From contig JAUIRK010001040.1 in the NCBI GenBank assembly GCA_030549495.1, positions 124,001 to 188,000 on the forward strand: DNA of 64,000 nucleotides, read 5' to 3'. Both the position numbers and the translations under genes were made by a program. Below the pieces are notes generated by a model, which was given only the letters and a program-made list of their open reading frames with translations, had not been told where the DNA came from and ran no database searches. The stretch comes from Nectonema munidae (taxonomy: Eukaryota > Nematomorpha > Nectonematoida > Nectonematidae). This document shows positions 23,058 through 35,100 of the stretch, piece by piece (position 1 is the stretch's first letter; every line of letters begins with the position of its first letter).

Positions 23058-23349
23058 TTTTTCTTCTTTTTAATGAGTTTGTTGCTTCTAGAATTAGTTT
23101 GTGGCAATGGACTATACAAAAAATAATGAGATTCTCAACCAACCAACTCATGGTTGGTTGGAGATATCAAAGCACTTTCAGCCGTAAGGCTATTTATAAT
23201 AATTTTATAATATTCAATGCTTATTTTTTTTTATAAAATATGATTAAATATATCATCGTTTACTTTAAAAATTTAGAAATAAATTTTAACAACAAAATCA
23301 TAAGAAATAAATAAAAAAGTAGGAAAAATATTGTAAATATAAAAAAAAA

Positions 23350-23659
23350 TTAAATATGTAAGGGTGAGGCGGAATTGGGTGGGATGGAACTAAAAATGGA
23401 CATAAACAGAGCACTCTTTGTTTTTTTGAGGTGGGTATCATTTGACAACACTTTAGACCGATACAAACCTGCTAGATCATCAGCATACATATATAATTTA
23501 AATAAATCAAATTGAAAGATATCATTTATATATATATCAAAAAAAGAGAGGTCCCAATATGGATCCCTGTGGCACTCCATGTTTAACTAACAATTTAGTC
23601 GATGTTTGACCTAATTCAAATTCTATTTTTGATAACTATAATCTAAATCATAGTTCAAT
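23350..23659 (-). pseudogene. LINE reverse-transcriptase scrap, copy B
   Basis: Same GVPQG / YADD fragment as in copy A. Confidence 0.75.
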
Positions 23660-24629
23660 ACAAGCGGCGCAATTGTGCCTTCTTGAAGAAAACACCCTGA
23701 TTTACCTTTACGTTTACCTTTATTAAAAATATCACTTAAACTTTGAAACTTCTAGTTCTCTGCCTCAAATTTGAACCGTCCACCCAGATTTAGAATCATT
23801 TCTCTAGGACATTTTGAAAAAAATTCTTTGAAAAAATAAGATAAAAATTTAAATAAAATTTAATAATTCGTTTTAAGCACCATTTTAAAATGATAAAATA
23901 GAGTATAAGAAAGTCCACATTTGTTAATCTTTTCAAAATAATGATGCTGGATGCTTTTGCGCCATCGCAGTGTTTGACTTTGTTTGCAGAGCATGAAAGT
24001 TTCAGCATGGAAAAGAAGAAAACGGCTAAATGGTAAGAAGCTGTTGTTTTTAGCCTAGCTGTTTAATGAGAAAGAAAATGGCTGAAATATGAGGAAGATC
24101 TTCACCAACTGGACTAATTCACAATTGCAACACATTCTAAAAATTAATTTATGAATTAGCACATATGCTCTAAATAATATTGATCTTCATCATAAGGAAA
24201 TCATTGATCTCTTTTAAGTCAAATTTTTTATAAGGTCATTGACTTTTTTAAAGTCTTGTTGAATTTTTATAGTGTATGTTATAGTTTAGTAGTTATATTT
24301 ATAGTTTCACTTCGTGGAGTAAAAACAAATTATTTTTTGGTAAAAAGTTTAACATTTGTTGTAAACTAAATTCAGATAACCCATATTAATCCAGAGTTCA
24401 ATATCAGAATCCTTCATAGCTTAACCGGTTTTGCTCAAATTCAATGTAAATCTGAATTTTATATATTATATATTATTATTATTTTATTTTACTAAAAATT
24501 ATATTTTATTTAAATATCATAAATTTAAAAAATTTTTAAAAATAATTCTGACTTTTTAGTTTTAAAACATACATCAGATATTAACGTATTCATTTAAGTA
24601 GTCAAAAATCAACAACTTGTTTTACAAAA

Positions 24630-24695
24630 TTGAGCAGTTACTGAAGCCAGAGGAACTCCATACTTTCCACATCCCAGACAGTTTTTGTGCCAATT
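24630..24695 (-). pseudogene. Broken copy of muscle LIM exon 4, copy B
   Basis: Same Cys-to-Tyr zinc-ligand change and same deletion of the exon end as in copy A, so the damage predates the tandem duplication. Confidence 0.8.
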
Positions 24696-25743
24696 CTGTT
24701 TAAAAAGCAAAGAGAGATGAATAATGAATCCTGTAGATAGGAAAAGTTGACCTTTGAAATTATACACCTACAAGAACATTGTATCACTAGCGCAATTTAT
24801 TTTTGATCTAAAAAATGCTGTCTTAGAAAACAGTTACAAATATATTTTCTCATTTTCACAAAAATTTGTCCTTTTTTGTTGTTAAAAAATAGTACAGATT
24901 CAATGCTAAATTTCATTTATTTGAAGTTTGAAATTAATTATAGTTCTGTTTAAAAAAATTGGATATAATATACAGGAGCGGATGCAGAAAAACAAGTGGT
25001 TTGAAAAAAAGAATAGCATTGCTGGAGAGAGAGGGGGCAACTGTCCCCTTTGCACCTTCTGGATCCGACCGTAATATACAACGTGATTATCGCTAAAAAT
25101 GGCAATGCAATTTTCTTTCTTTAGTGGGATTAGTAAAAAAAATTTCGATAGCTTTTAATTTAATTTGCTTACAAAACAAAATTAATGATACGTCTTTGTA
25201 TGAATTTGAAAGTAAAATAGTGCAAAAAAGAGAAAACCTTAAATTGAGAAACTTGAGAATTTCACATTTTCCAAACCGTCCTATATATTTTTTCAATGAA
25301 TAAAGTTTACTGATATAACAAAAGATTAAATTAAAAATTTTAACTAAGTTTTTTTTATAATTCATAGGTTACAAAACATTTTAATTTCTCATAATATAAT
25401 AATATGCAGAAATACTAAGTCATAGAGCTAAGCAAAACCATCGAAAACTTTAAACACGAATAATAACACTCTACTAACGTGCAATACAACTAACTAGCTA
25501 TAAGTCACTTAGGAAAAAACAAAATATTACATTGTATCTAATTTCAAGAATTTTGAAATTTGAAGCTGGAAACTAAAAAATTTAATAATGAAATGATTTT
25601 GAGATAAATATATTAAAGTATAATCAACTTAATTTAAAGTTGGACAGTATTAGAAAAGAGAAGAGGCAACATTGCAACTGATATAACGCAAACTGCTGGC
25701 AAAACTCAACTCTCGCTCTTCCTTTGCCATGACTACACCTGAG

Positions 25744-26100
25744 TCAGAGAGAAGATCGAGTTGTTTCCTCTGGAGAAGTTGCTAACCGAAGCTGAGGTTT
25801 TTTGTGAGATGTTTTCGAAAAACAACCTTCCTGGTTCGAAGCACTAAAGAGCATTGGCCCTTTCTCTTGCGTGAGTGTTTCATGACGATTTTGAAAGAAG
25901 TGTAAACAAACACCTTGGCAAAAGAAGGAAAAGCGCGAGCCTGTGAAGCAAGCGAAGTAAGCGATCTTTACAATACATGTAGGGATGTTGAATGACTGAT
26001 TCACAAGTAAAGCCTTCTTTGAAAACACTGAAAGTGCGTACATGGACTTCTTGGTCAAAAGGAGGAATGTTCTGTGTCCACTCTTATACTCATGGGTCAA
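25744..26100 (-). other. Unassigned 118-codon frame, copy B
   Basis: Counterpart of 16,565-16,921, with the same predicted residues. No recognised domain. Confidence 0.3.
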
Positions 26101-26885
26101 TTTAAAGCGTTAAGCATTACTTATAATTTCTAAAAATATTATGAGCATAATTCTTAATATTAATATCCTAAATTTCATTCTTTATAAATACGCGATTCTA
26201 ACCCTGTTAGAAATCAAGCTAGCACTGGACATAAAGATTGCTTCCCAATTTTTGAGCATTGGTGTTAGGATAGTATCGATCATTTAGCTGTATTCATGTA
26301 TTTGAAACATATATTCATGTAAAATAGTATTTATAAAGGTATAGAGTTATGCAGTAGAAGAGGCCCTTATTAGGTTTTTATTGGGATGGGTAGTCCAGAA
26401 AGATCGTGGACTCAGCATTACCGGAAGCTTCTAAAAGTTTTTATGCAAAAATTATTTCATTTTTTCACCATCGCTTGACGGATGATTTTGTTATAGCAAC
26501 GTTGACGGACATTTTTTCCATATTTCAAAATTTTTGTAATTCTATGATTTTTTGAATTTTATTTGACAAAAGATAATAAATTGATTATTATTATTATTGC
26601 TAAATTTTGTGATAGTTAAGATAAAAGCCTTCGAAATCTAATATTTGTCGAACCAAATTCAAAAATATTTAACGCCATCTATCAATAAAAATACTAGTAT
26701 GAGATTTTCTACTGACATTTGAAACCTTCAATCAATATATAATGTATGTATTGAATCCTGGAAAACTCTTATCCCATATAAGAAATAATGATAAGATTCT
26801 TATAATATCATGGCTCCCATTTTTCCCATGACAATGGTAAGATTGGATACAAATTTCAAGTAATTTAGACATTTATTTAAATATC

Positions 26886-27041
26886 GGTCGTTCACAACAC
26901 ATCACTAATTTTCGGCGAATTTTAACACCTCTCCCTTCTCTTTGACACCTTAAACTATTTTATCATTTAAAAATTTTGCCATTTAATAAATTTTTGACTC
27001 TCGCCTTCACAGTCTTGGTTGCCGTAAATTGTAAACAACCC
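26886..27041. mobile_element. Older GGTCGTTCACAA-type MITE, copy B
   Basis: Counterpart of 17,708-17,863. Confidence 0.5.
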
Positions 27042-28489
27042 TGAAGTTGACAATTAAGTTCTGTTGATAAGTTTTTCTTATTCAAAATCATAAAAGTCTT
27101 TTATGAAAGTCTTTTGAATTATAATGGCTTTTTTAGGTTCATTCATTAGTATGGGTTTCTTAACACTTGCATGTCCATTGATTTTTTATTCCGAAGAATG
27201 ACAATTTCGGGCATTGAGAGCCAGAGCTGTTTCTCTATGTAAAACAGTTGAGACTTTAAGTTAAAACAATCAAATTTGAACTAATTGATTTTGAATTTTA
27301 CTTTGAAAAGAGTTTGTTTAAAACACTCAAACGCGTACAATTTTTGGGTGCATCTTAACTGTCAATTCGTTTTAAGCAATACGTTTGATTTTAATGTACT
27401 CTTGAACAACTTTCTACTCTGTAAATTATGGAACGAAATCATTGCTTTTGCGTGCTTTGATAAAGTGTTTATCTTTCTGGTCTCATCTAAGAATTATCAT
27501 CAATGCATAGTATTCTTAAAAAACTTGGGTTTTGTTCTTCGTATACCCTTTTGAACAATAACCGTATAAACCTCTCTGTAAACTTTGATGAGTTTTAGTT
27601 CGATACGAGGATTCTCTATATCTGATCCGTTTAATTCCAAAACTTTTAAAAGTAAATTATTTTGTAAATCTTCCCAAAATTTTAAAAATCTTACTTTATC
27701 ACTTTATATAGTAAGTTATCTAATTGTCTTGGTTAGTAAGTTTCATTTTATTATAAGTTGTTTATGATAAAATAAATTTACTTCTAGATTCTAGTTATAA
27801 CACTAAGTCCCTTCTGACTCATGATATCTAAGTTTTAAAACGGGACAAAAAGAACAATTTTTTATACAGAAAAGTTTTGAAAGTTGATTAAAAAGTTTTA
27901 TATTTATTTAAATTATCATGTTGTATGATAGCCACATGAGTTCTAAATCTTTTGACAATTTTTTTTTGTATAAAAATCAGGGTTTTGCGGGTGTGACTAT
28001 TTACTGGAATCTCCGTGAATACTATAAATTCTTTTCAAATCTTTTAACGAAGTTATTTTTCAAAGGTTAATCAACCTGTTTTATCTGGGTATTTTATACA
28101 AATTTGATTGTTTCATATCGATTTTTACCGGAATCATGCTGAACCGCCTAAAATCTTATAGAATCTTCCGGTTTGCCACGAAATACTATAATTTCTTTTA
28201 AAACTATCGACAGAAGTTTTTTTTCAAAACTTAATTTTCCAGGTTTGTTCGCCTCAACATTCCATAAATTCTACCGTAGCGCATTCTTATCCAAACACAA
28301 TATGAATCTTTTGCTTGAATTTATAAACAAAACTTTTTTGTCCTTGAAGCCAGTATTACGAGAAAGAAGTTTCTTGACTCCTCTATCGTTTCATAATTCA
28401 TGCACAGTATTGTAATCACCATATGATACGAAGAAAGATCATCTAACAATTCTCTTTATATATATTGCGAGGTATTCAATCAGGTAAAT

Positions 28490-29219
28490 AAATAACCAAG
28501 ATCTGTTTAACCACCACTAGTTTTTTTATGAAAAGCTATTGTCATAACTTATTTTGTGGTTGGCAATTATCATGCGCAATTATGAAACAGAACATACAGC
28601 ATAATTTTATAGAAGAAAATGTCCTACTATTCTATAGAGGTTTACAGAAATGAAAAAAGGGGTATGCTTTGTAGGATTGAACGGTTTGAAGTTGCTAACA
28701 TTTATTATAAAAACCAAAAACTGGAAAGTGCTCTTTATAAAAAAATCGGAAATACATCAAATAACTATAGTATATTCAGTGTGGTCTTAATTTTTATTGT
28801 AATAGTTGAAAAAACAGAATTTTTTTTACCTAATTTATATTAGTTGAAAGATGTTGTAGAAGCATACTGGCTATTTTTTGAAGCAAAATGTTAATAATTA
28901 TGACTTATAATTGTGTTATCCAACAATATGATCGTAATTTCTCCAAAAAACCATCGTTTATGAAGATTATAGATGGCGTTAATTCCTATGTTTTGTGTAA
29001 AGATTATTCTAACAGAAATGACCATCTTCGTTTTGTTTCAAGTACATAAAATACATAATATTTTTTATATATAGGTTTGATATATTCAATTTTGAGTAAA
29101 ATGAGTTTGAAGATTTTGATTGCCATAAAAAGCCCTACTCCGTCCTTCTAAGGTTAATCAGAATGCTTTCATTTTAGAGAGGAAAAAATCTTTAAAATAA
29201 ATCCTTAAAAAAGTTTTTT
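28490..29219. other. No gene recognised
   Basis: AT-rich spacer between the duplication and the satellite relic. A 74-codon frame at 28,619 has no features of a real protein. Confidence 0.55.
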
Positions 29220-29712
29220 CAAATATACATTAAAGAAAACACATTTCTAATGAAAAAAAGAGCTACCAATAAAGAATGTTAAAATAAATTATGAAAATTG
29301 ACATTTTACAGATTTAGAATATTTGACAGGTTTTATTGATTTCATAAACCTAAATTCTACATATACTTGAAAATGGGTATATATGTATAAAAATTTTAAT
29401 TTTGACATAAGTTATCATATTTAAATTAATTTTTGTCAGGTTTAGCTGATTTTCATTAAAAAAAAAGGAATATCACCAGTAAACGCAGCTTACTTGAAAA
29501 TGGGTATATATGTGTAAAAAACTTTATATAATTATTTCAATAAAAAGTTTTTTTGAGATGAGCTTTTAAATATAAATTAATTTTTTGATAATTTTGATTG
29601 ATTTTCATAAAAAATGGACATCACCGCTGAATTTTGCAGTTAAAATATATATGTAACAATAATATTTATAAAAACTTATTAATATCCGAGAAAAATAGGA
29701 GGGCAGCACGTT
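29220..29712. repeat. Relic of satellite II with its flanks
   Basis: Two to three diverged satellite II units (GAAAATGGGTATATATG, AAAAACTTTATATAATTATTT). They are preceded by the left flank word GAGCTACCAA, and followed by the same right flank as at 3,640-3,697 (ATATATATGTAACA..., ATTTATAAAAACTTATTAATATC). The whole block therefore shares its borders with 1,900-3,700 but has few units. Confidence 0.8.
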
Positions 29713-30756
29713 TTTTAATCTCAAGCGCATTGATTAACCTTTACCAGAATCTCGGTTGCTCAAAATGGGGTTTATTTGACCCAAATATATTTTTTTGTTT
29801 ACCATAAAAATTAAGATCTACAGTTGATACAAGTGATAACATTGCTATCTGTATGCTGAGGGCAAATGAACATAGACCATAAAGAACACTTAACATTTGA
29901 TAAATTTATTCTGCATAGAAAAACAAAAATTCCACTTTCCAAATATGAAAAAATATAGTCAAAGTCTAGAAGAATAAGAATTTTTATGATATCGCAGAAT
30001 ATATCCTTTGTATTTCAGGAAGTACAGCTTCGGCTGAAGAATTTTTTTTCGTGACCAATATGTGGTTAGAAGACATAACTGAATTATCAGCTAGCACAAA
30101 CCATAACTACAAATAACTTTATTGAAAATCATCTTTTAACAATTCTATCTCATTTTTGATAACCTAATTTTACATATGTGACAAAAGAGTGGACTCACCG
30201 CAACTTATTGCTGATCCAAACCCCGCACAAATGAGAGGGAGAGTTTAGCGTGGGAAAAAACATTCGACTGTGAACAAAAAAAAATTGAATAGGAAGTTAG
30301 GGACAGAAGTAGACGGAGAAAACTCGCTAGAAACATTGTCATCACCAAAGTGGGAAAGATGAAGAAGAAAAACAATAAAAAGATTTCACTGGAAAAGATG
30401 TAAAAATAGCATACGGAAAAATGTAAAAAGGTGGCGAAATAATGGATATCTTTTGATGATTTACTCAGACGCTTTCAAGTTTTCTCTCCTGCACTGTTTG
30501 TATATTAAGCAATAGATGTGTAATATAACTTTTACAATATTCTCTACTTAATTGCGATAGCTGGGAACAAACTTAAAGAGACAATTAAGAAGTTAAAAAA
30601 GACAAAAGAAGTTAAAAACACAATTTAGAATTTAAAAAGGATAGTAAACTTTAAATTGTTTATATAACATCTAGAAGCTCACTTTAGTGTTGGAATCAAT
30701 TATTATCAAATGAATATTTTTACTTTAAAAAAAGGAGATCTTTTCCCTACCTATCA
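29713..30756. other. No gene recognised
   Basis: This lies where the missing last exon(s) of the muscle LIM gene should be, on the minus strand, but I found no frame with the expected FGPKG motif. A stretch at about 30,190-30,230 is GC-richer and ends in a GTGAGT on the minus strand, but it has no supported reading. Confidence 0.5.
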
Positions 30757-32150
30757 ACTTAAACTTTGAAATTTCTATGGCTCTGCTTCAAATTTGAACT
30801 GTGCACCCAGATTCATAAACATTTCTCTAGGACATTTTTAAAAAATTCTTTGAAAAAATAAGTAAAAAAAAAGTTAAATAAAATTTAATAATTCGTTTTA
30901 AGCACACATTTTAAAATGATAAAATAGAGTATATATAACAAAGTCCAAATTTGTTGATCTTTTCAAAATAATGATGCTGGATGCCTTAGCACCATCGCAG
31001 TGGTTGACTTTGTTTGCAGAGCATGAAAGTTTCAGCATGGAAAAGAAGAAAACGGCTAAATGGTAAGAAGCTGTTGTTTTTAGCCTAGCTGTTTAATGAG
31101 AAAGAAAATGGCTGAAATATGAGGAAGATCTTCACCAACTGGACTAATTCACAGTTGCAACACATTCTAAAAATCAATTTGGGAGTTAGCACATATGCCC
31201 TAAATAATATTAATCTTCATCATTAATGAGGTCATTGATCTTTTAGAAGTCACATTTTTATAAGGTCATTGGTCTCTTTAAAGTCGTGTTGAATTTTTAT
31301 AGTGTGTGTCGTTTTCTATATTGACATTTTTATATTTTCTGTAAATGTTCATAGTTTCACTTCGTGGTGTACAAACATATTACTTGTTGGTAAAAAGGTT
31401 AGCATTTGTTGTAAACTAAATTCAGACAACCCATATTAATAAAGAGTTCAATAATCAGAATCTTTCATAGCTTAACCGGTTTTGCTCAAATTCAGTGTAA
31501 ATCTAAATTTTATATATTATTATTTCATTTTACTAAAAAATTAAATTTTATTTAAATCAATAAATTTTATTAAAATTTTTTTTAAATAATTCAGACTTTT
31601 TAGTTTTAAAACATACACCAGATATTAACGTATTCATTTAGGTAGTCAAAAATCAACAAATTGTTTTACAAAAAGACACTGGTTATGAATGAAGATGATG
31701 ATGATGGTGAGATGAAAAAATTGCGTATTTACTTTTGCAGTATGTATCATTTCCTTGAGATTGAGCAGTTACTGAATCCAGAGGAACTCCACACTTTCCA
31801 CATCTCAGACAGTTTTTGTGCCAATTCTGTTTAAAAAGCAAAAAGAGATGAATGATGAATCCTGTAGATAGGAAAAGTTCGCCTCTGAAATTATACACCT
31901 ACAAGAATATTGTATCACTAGCGCAATTTATTTTTGATCGAAAAAAATGCTATGCTTTAGAAAACAGCTACAAATATATTTTCCCATTTTCACAAAAATT
32001 TGTCCTTTTTTGTTGTTAAAAAATATTACAGATTCAAGACTAAAATTTCATTTATTGAAGTTTGAAATTAGTTATAGTGTTGGTTGAAAAAACTGGATAT
32101 AATATACAGGAGCGTATGCAGAAAACCATGTAGTTTGAAAAAAAAAAAAG
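30757..32150. repeat. Diverged third copy of the 14.55-15.85 kb segment
   Basis: Same orientation as in copies A and B. It contains the genuine LIM exon 4 plus about 90 bp absent from A and B (about 31,670-31,770), which covers the end of the exon and its donor. Because the intact exon is here, this is probably the source and the A/B version the derived copy. Confidence 0.75.
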
Positions 32151-35100
32151 GGGGGAGGAAATGTTCCCCCTTCCCCCCTGGGGGTCCCCCCCAAATTTAA
32201 TTAGTTTGTTTCTAACAAGAGGGGAAAAAACATTTTTTTTTTTTGGGAGTAGAAAAAAAAAATAATAAATATTTTATTTTGCTTTATATTTTGACTTTAA
32301 AATTTTTAAATTGATATTAAAATTTAATGTAATTGCTATTCCCATGAAAATAAATCAAGAAATGTGGCATAAATAAACCTGGCCGTTAAAGTTGACTTTT
32401 TGTGCTAGTGGGACTTTGTAACCGCACTTAGGGCAGTCATCAGGACTACGTGGACCGTCTTTCGGAAGATTTTGTGGGGGAGCAGTTTGTTGAGGAACGT
32501 TGCTAAAAGAAATTGATCAATAAGTCATGAAAAATATGATCATTGGGTATAAGACTGGGTGTAAAGGACAAAATCCCCCTGGATAAAATCAAGTTTGCTA
32601 ACATACGAAGAGAAGACGAATTTAGATGATCTTAGAGGTATTGCATTTAACTTAGGCCTTAAAATACATGTTAAGTCTTTTAATAAATCTTTTAGCATTT
32701 TAAAATTAACTCAAATAAATTAATAGACTCTACTCAATTAAGGTTGTTCATGGGGGATTTTGTCCTATTACCATGGAACTGTCCTTCTCTGAATTCATTT
32801 ATATTCCAACCAATCACCAAGGAATACGGCTCGAAAGAATAAAGCATACTTTCCAGTGAAGCATAGATAACAGTGATTGACACTATTGAACACCAATAAG
32901 CAGTCTGTATGGAACTAACTAACTGACTAATTAGCAATTCGACAATGAATGCAGCCACATTTAAAAAGTTGAATTTGAGACGAATGCGTTACAACAAGGG
33001 GGTTTCAAAAATTAAGTTTTTTTTTGATAACGTCATTACAGTATTATTATAACTTGTTTATTTTTAATCAATAAAACATAATTTGACTAAATACGAAATC
33101 AATTCTATTGAAATAATAATTTATTGAAAATAATACTAATTAATATTTAAAAAAAATCATTAGCATGAGATATAAAATAAAAATAAGCCTGTATTCGCTA
33201 TACGTAATATATCAACATTTAAAGTTGATGTCATATCTGTGGGGTTAGACAAGTCGTTTAATGTAAATATTTTTGTGTGTATAAATAGTCGTATCTTTGA
33301 TGAATTAGTATTGTAGAAGGATTAATCCTTTCTCAAATCTTTTTTTTTCGTAATCAAACCATGTTATGAGTATAATGGACTACTCAGTCATATAAAAAAA
33401 TTAAAAATGTTTCCTTTATTTTAACTTACAATATAGTTTCTAGCACTTCTATGAAATATTTAGTGTAAAAAAATTGAAATTAAACGTTTATTTCAAATAC
33501 TATTAATGACTTTGCATACCACTGACATCAATGAAGTTCATGGCTCTCAGCTTCTTTTTCCTTTTGAAAGAGAATTTGCGAACACGATAATCGCCCTCTT
33601 TGTCCAAATACGGAATTCTTTTCAGCAGATAAAAAAAGTTCTTGGAATCCCAAATCCAAAAAACTTTCATTCCGTATTTTTTTAGGCTTAGATGGCATAC
33701 ACTGCTTGAAATGACATCTTCCAGAAAAAGGAATTAATTGTTTATCTGTTGTCAAATTGGTAGCAGGGAGATATAACTTTTGTAAATTATAACTCAAAAG
33801 ATACGAATATTCAAGAATTGGTGCCAACTTATATTTTTCTTCTTTAGATTCTAAAACTTTTATCGTCAAACCCGACAAAAAGAGCAAAGGGAATTAAAAT
33901 ATTTTCAAACTCATCCTAGCTCTAAATATACGATGTCCATAAACCCTGTCCAATAGCACTTCATAATTTGCGTGGCGGCTTTGAATGACACAACACAAAG
34001 AAGCAATGGGATGAAAGCCTTCAACTCCACTTTGTCACTATAATTACAACTGATTTGGAGACAAATCAGTTCCATATCTGCTAAGTAATTCTTCACATTT
34101 TAAGCACTCATTATTCCGCTTTAAACTTTCTTTAGATTAATTTATTTTCTTTATGCCTGTGAAATTGAATATACGTCTTTTATATTTTCAATAACAACGT
34201 TATCAAAATCATTGATAAAAAATATCATAGCAAAAATTTTTGATTTTTCAATGAACTAATTTTAAGAAGTAAATGAGAAATAGTTTTGAGTGCTACAAAA
34301 ATCGGAAAGTGATGTAGTCTATCAGAGACACTACAATGTTTTTATGAAAATAATTTGATTGATAGAAAACTTAGTATCACCCAAAAAGAAGTAATGAGAG
34401 AGTAAGAATGAAAAAAATGAGATGAATACATCTTATTCAAATCATGGATAAAAGTAAAATGGGATTCTATTGGACTAAAATTTTACAAATAACTGATATG
34501 CCTTGACAGCATTAACCAATTAGACCATTCATAATACTCATTCATAATACATAAAACAAATATTACAAAACTAATACATCTCTTCAATCAACCATCCCAA
34601 ACATATCAGAAATGATCACATACACCAAAAAACATAAAAAAAAAATTAGAAATATACACCAAAGGCCTAAATCAGTGATTCCGAAACTTTTTTATACCCC
34701 ATTAATTCATTATACAAAAATATTTATTATTCGGACACGTTCGCCAAAAAACGTACATTATTCTATCATTACAAAGAAAGTTAAATTCATTATTGCCAGT
34801 TATTAAACTTCTTTCCAACAAAGATATCTATAACATAGCATTTAAAAAGATACCTCTTTCTTGACATTTTTTTCATTTAGTGGATAAAGAAAAAATATCA
34901 TTGTTAAAAATAAATAAATTGATGCTTCGGGGTAATACTGCTGATTACAAAGTTGTCTCAAAAAAATTAATGATTAAAAGTAATAGATCTGTATGTATTC
35001 AGAAAATAAGATGACGTGAAAAATAGTTTAAACTTTCTTTTAGAACATATAATATATATGATGCAAAAATTTTTTACAGACCACCTCTAATAAAACCTTC

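Larger units (their letters stand above)
19312..28489 (+). repeat. Tandem duplication, copy B (9,178 bp)
   Basis: Second unit of the head-to-tail duplication (see copy A). The junction A/B at 19,311/19,312 reads AGGTAAAT|CAGAACTT. Copy B then meets unrelated sequence at 28,490. Small indels relative to A occur, for example near 19,752, 19,847, 19,997 and 21,498. Confidence 0.93.

Noticed and set aside
30185-30235. Last exon of the muscle LIM gene
   Set aside because: A GTGAGT donor and a Cys are present on the minus strand, but there is no LIM spacing, no FGPKG and no good acceptor.
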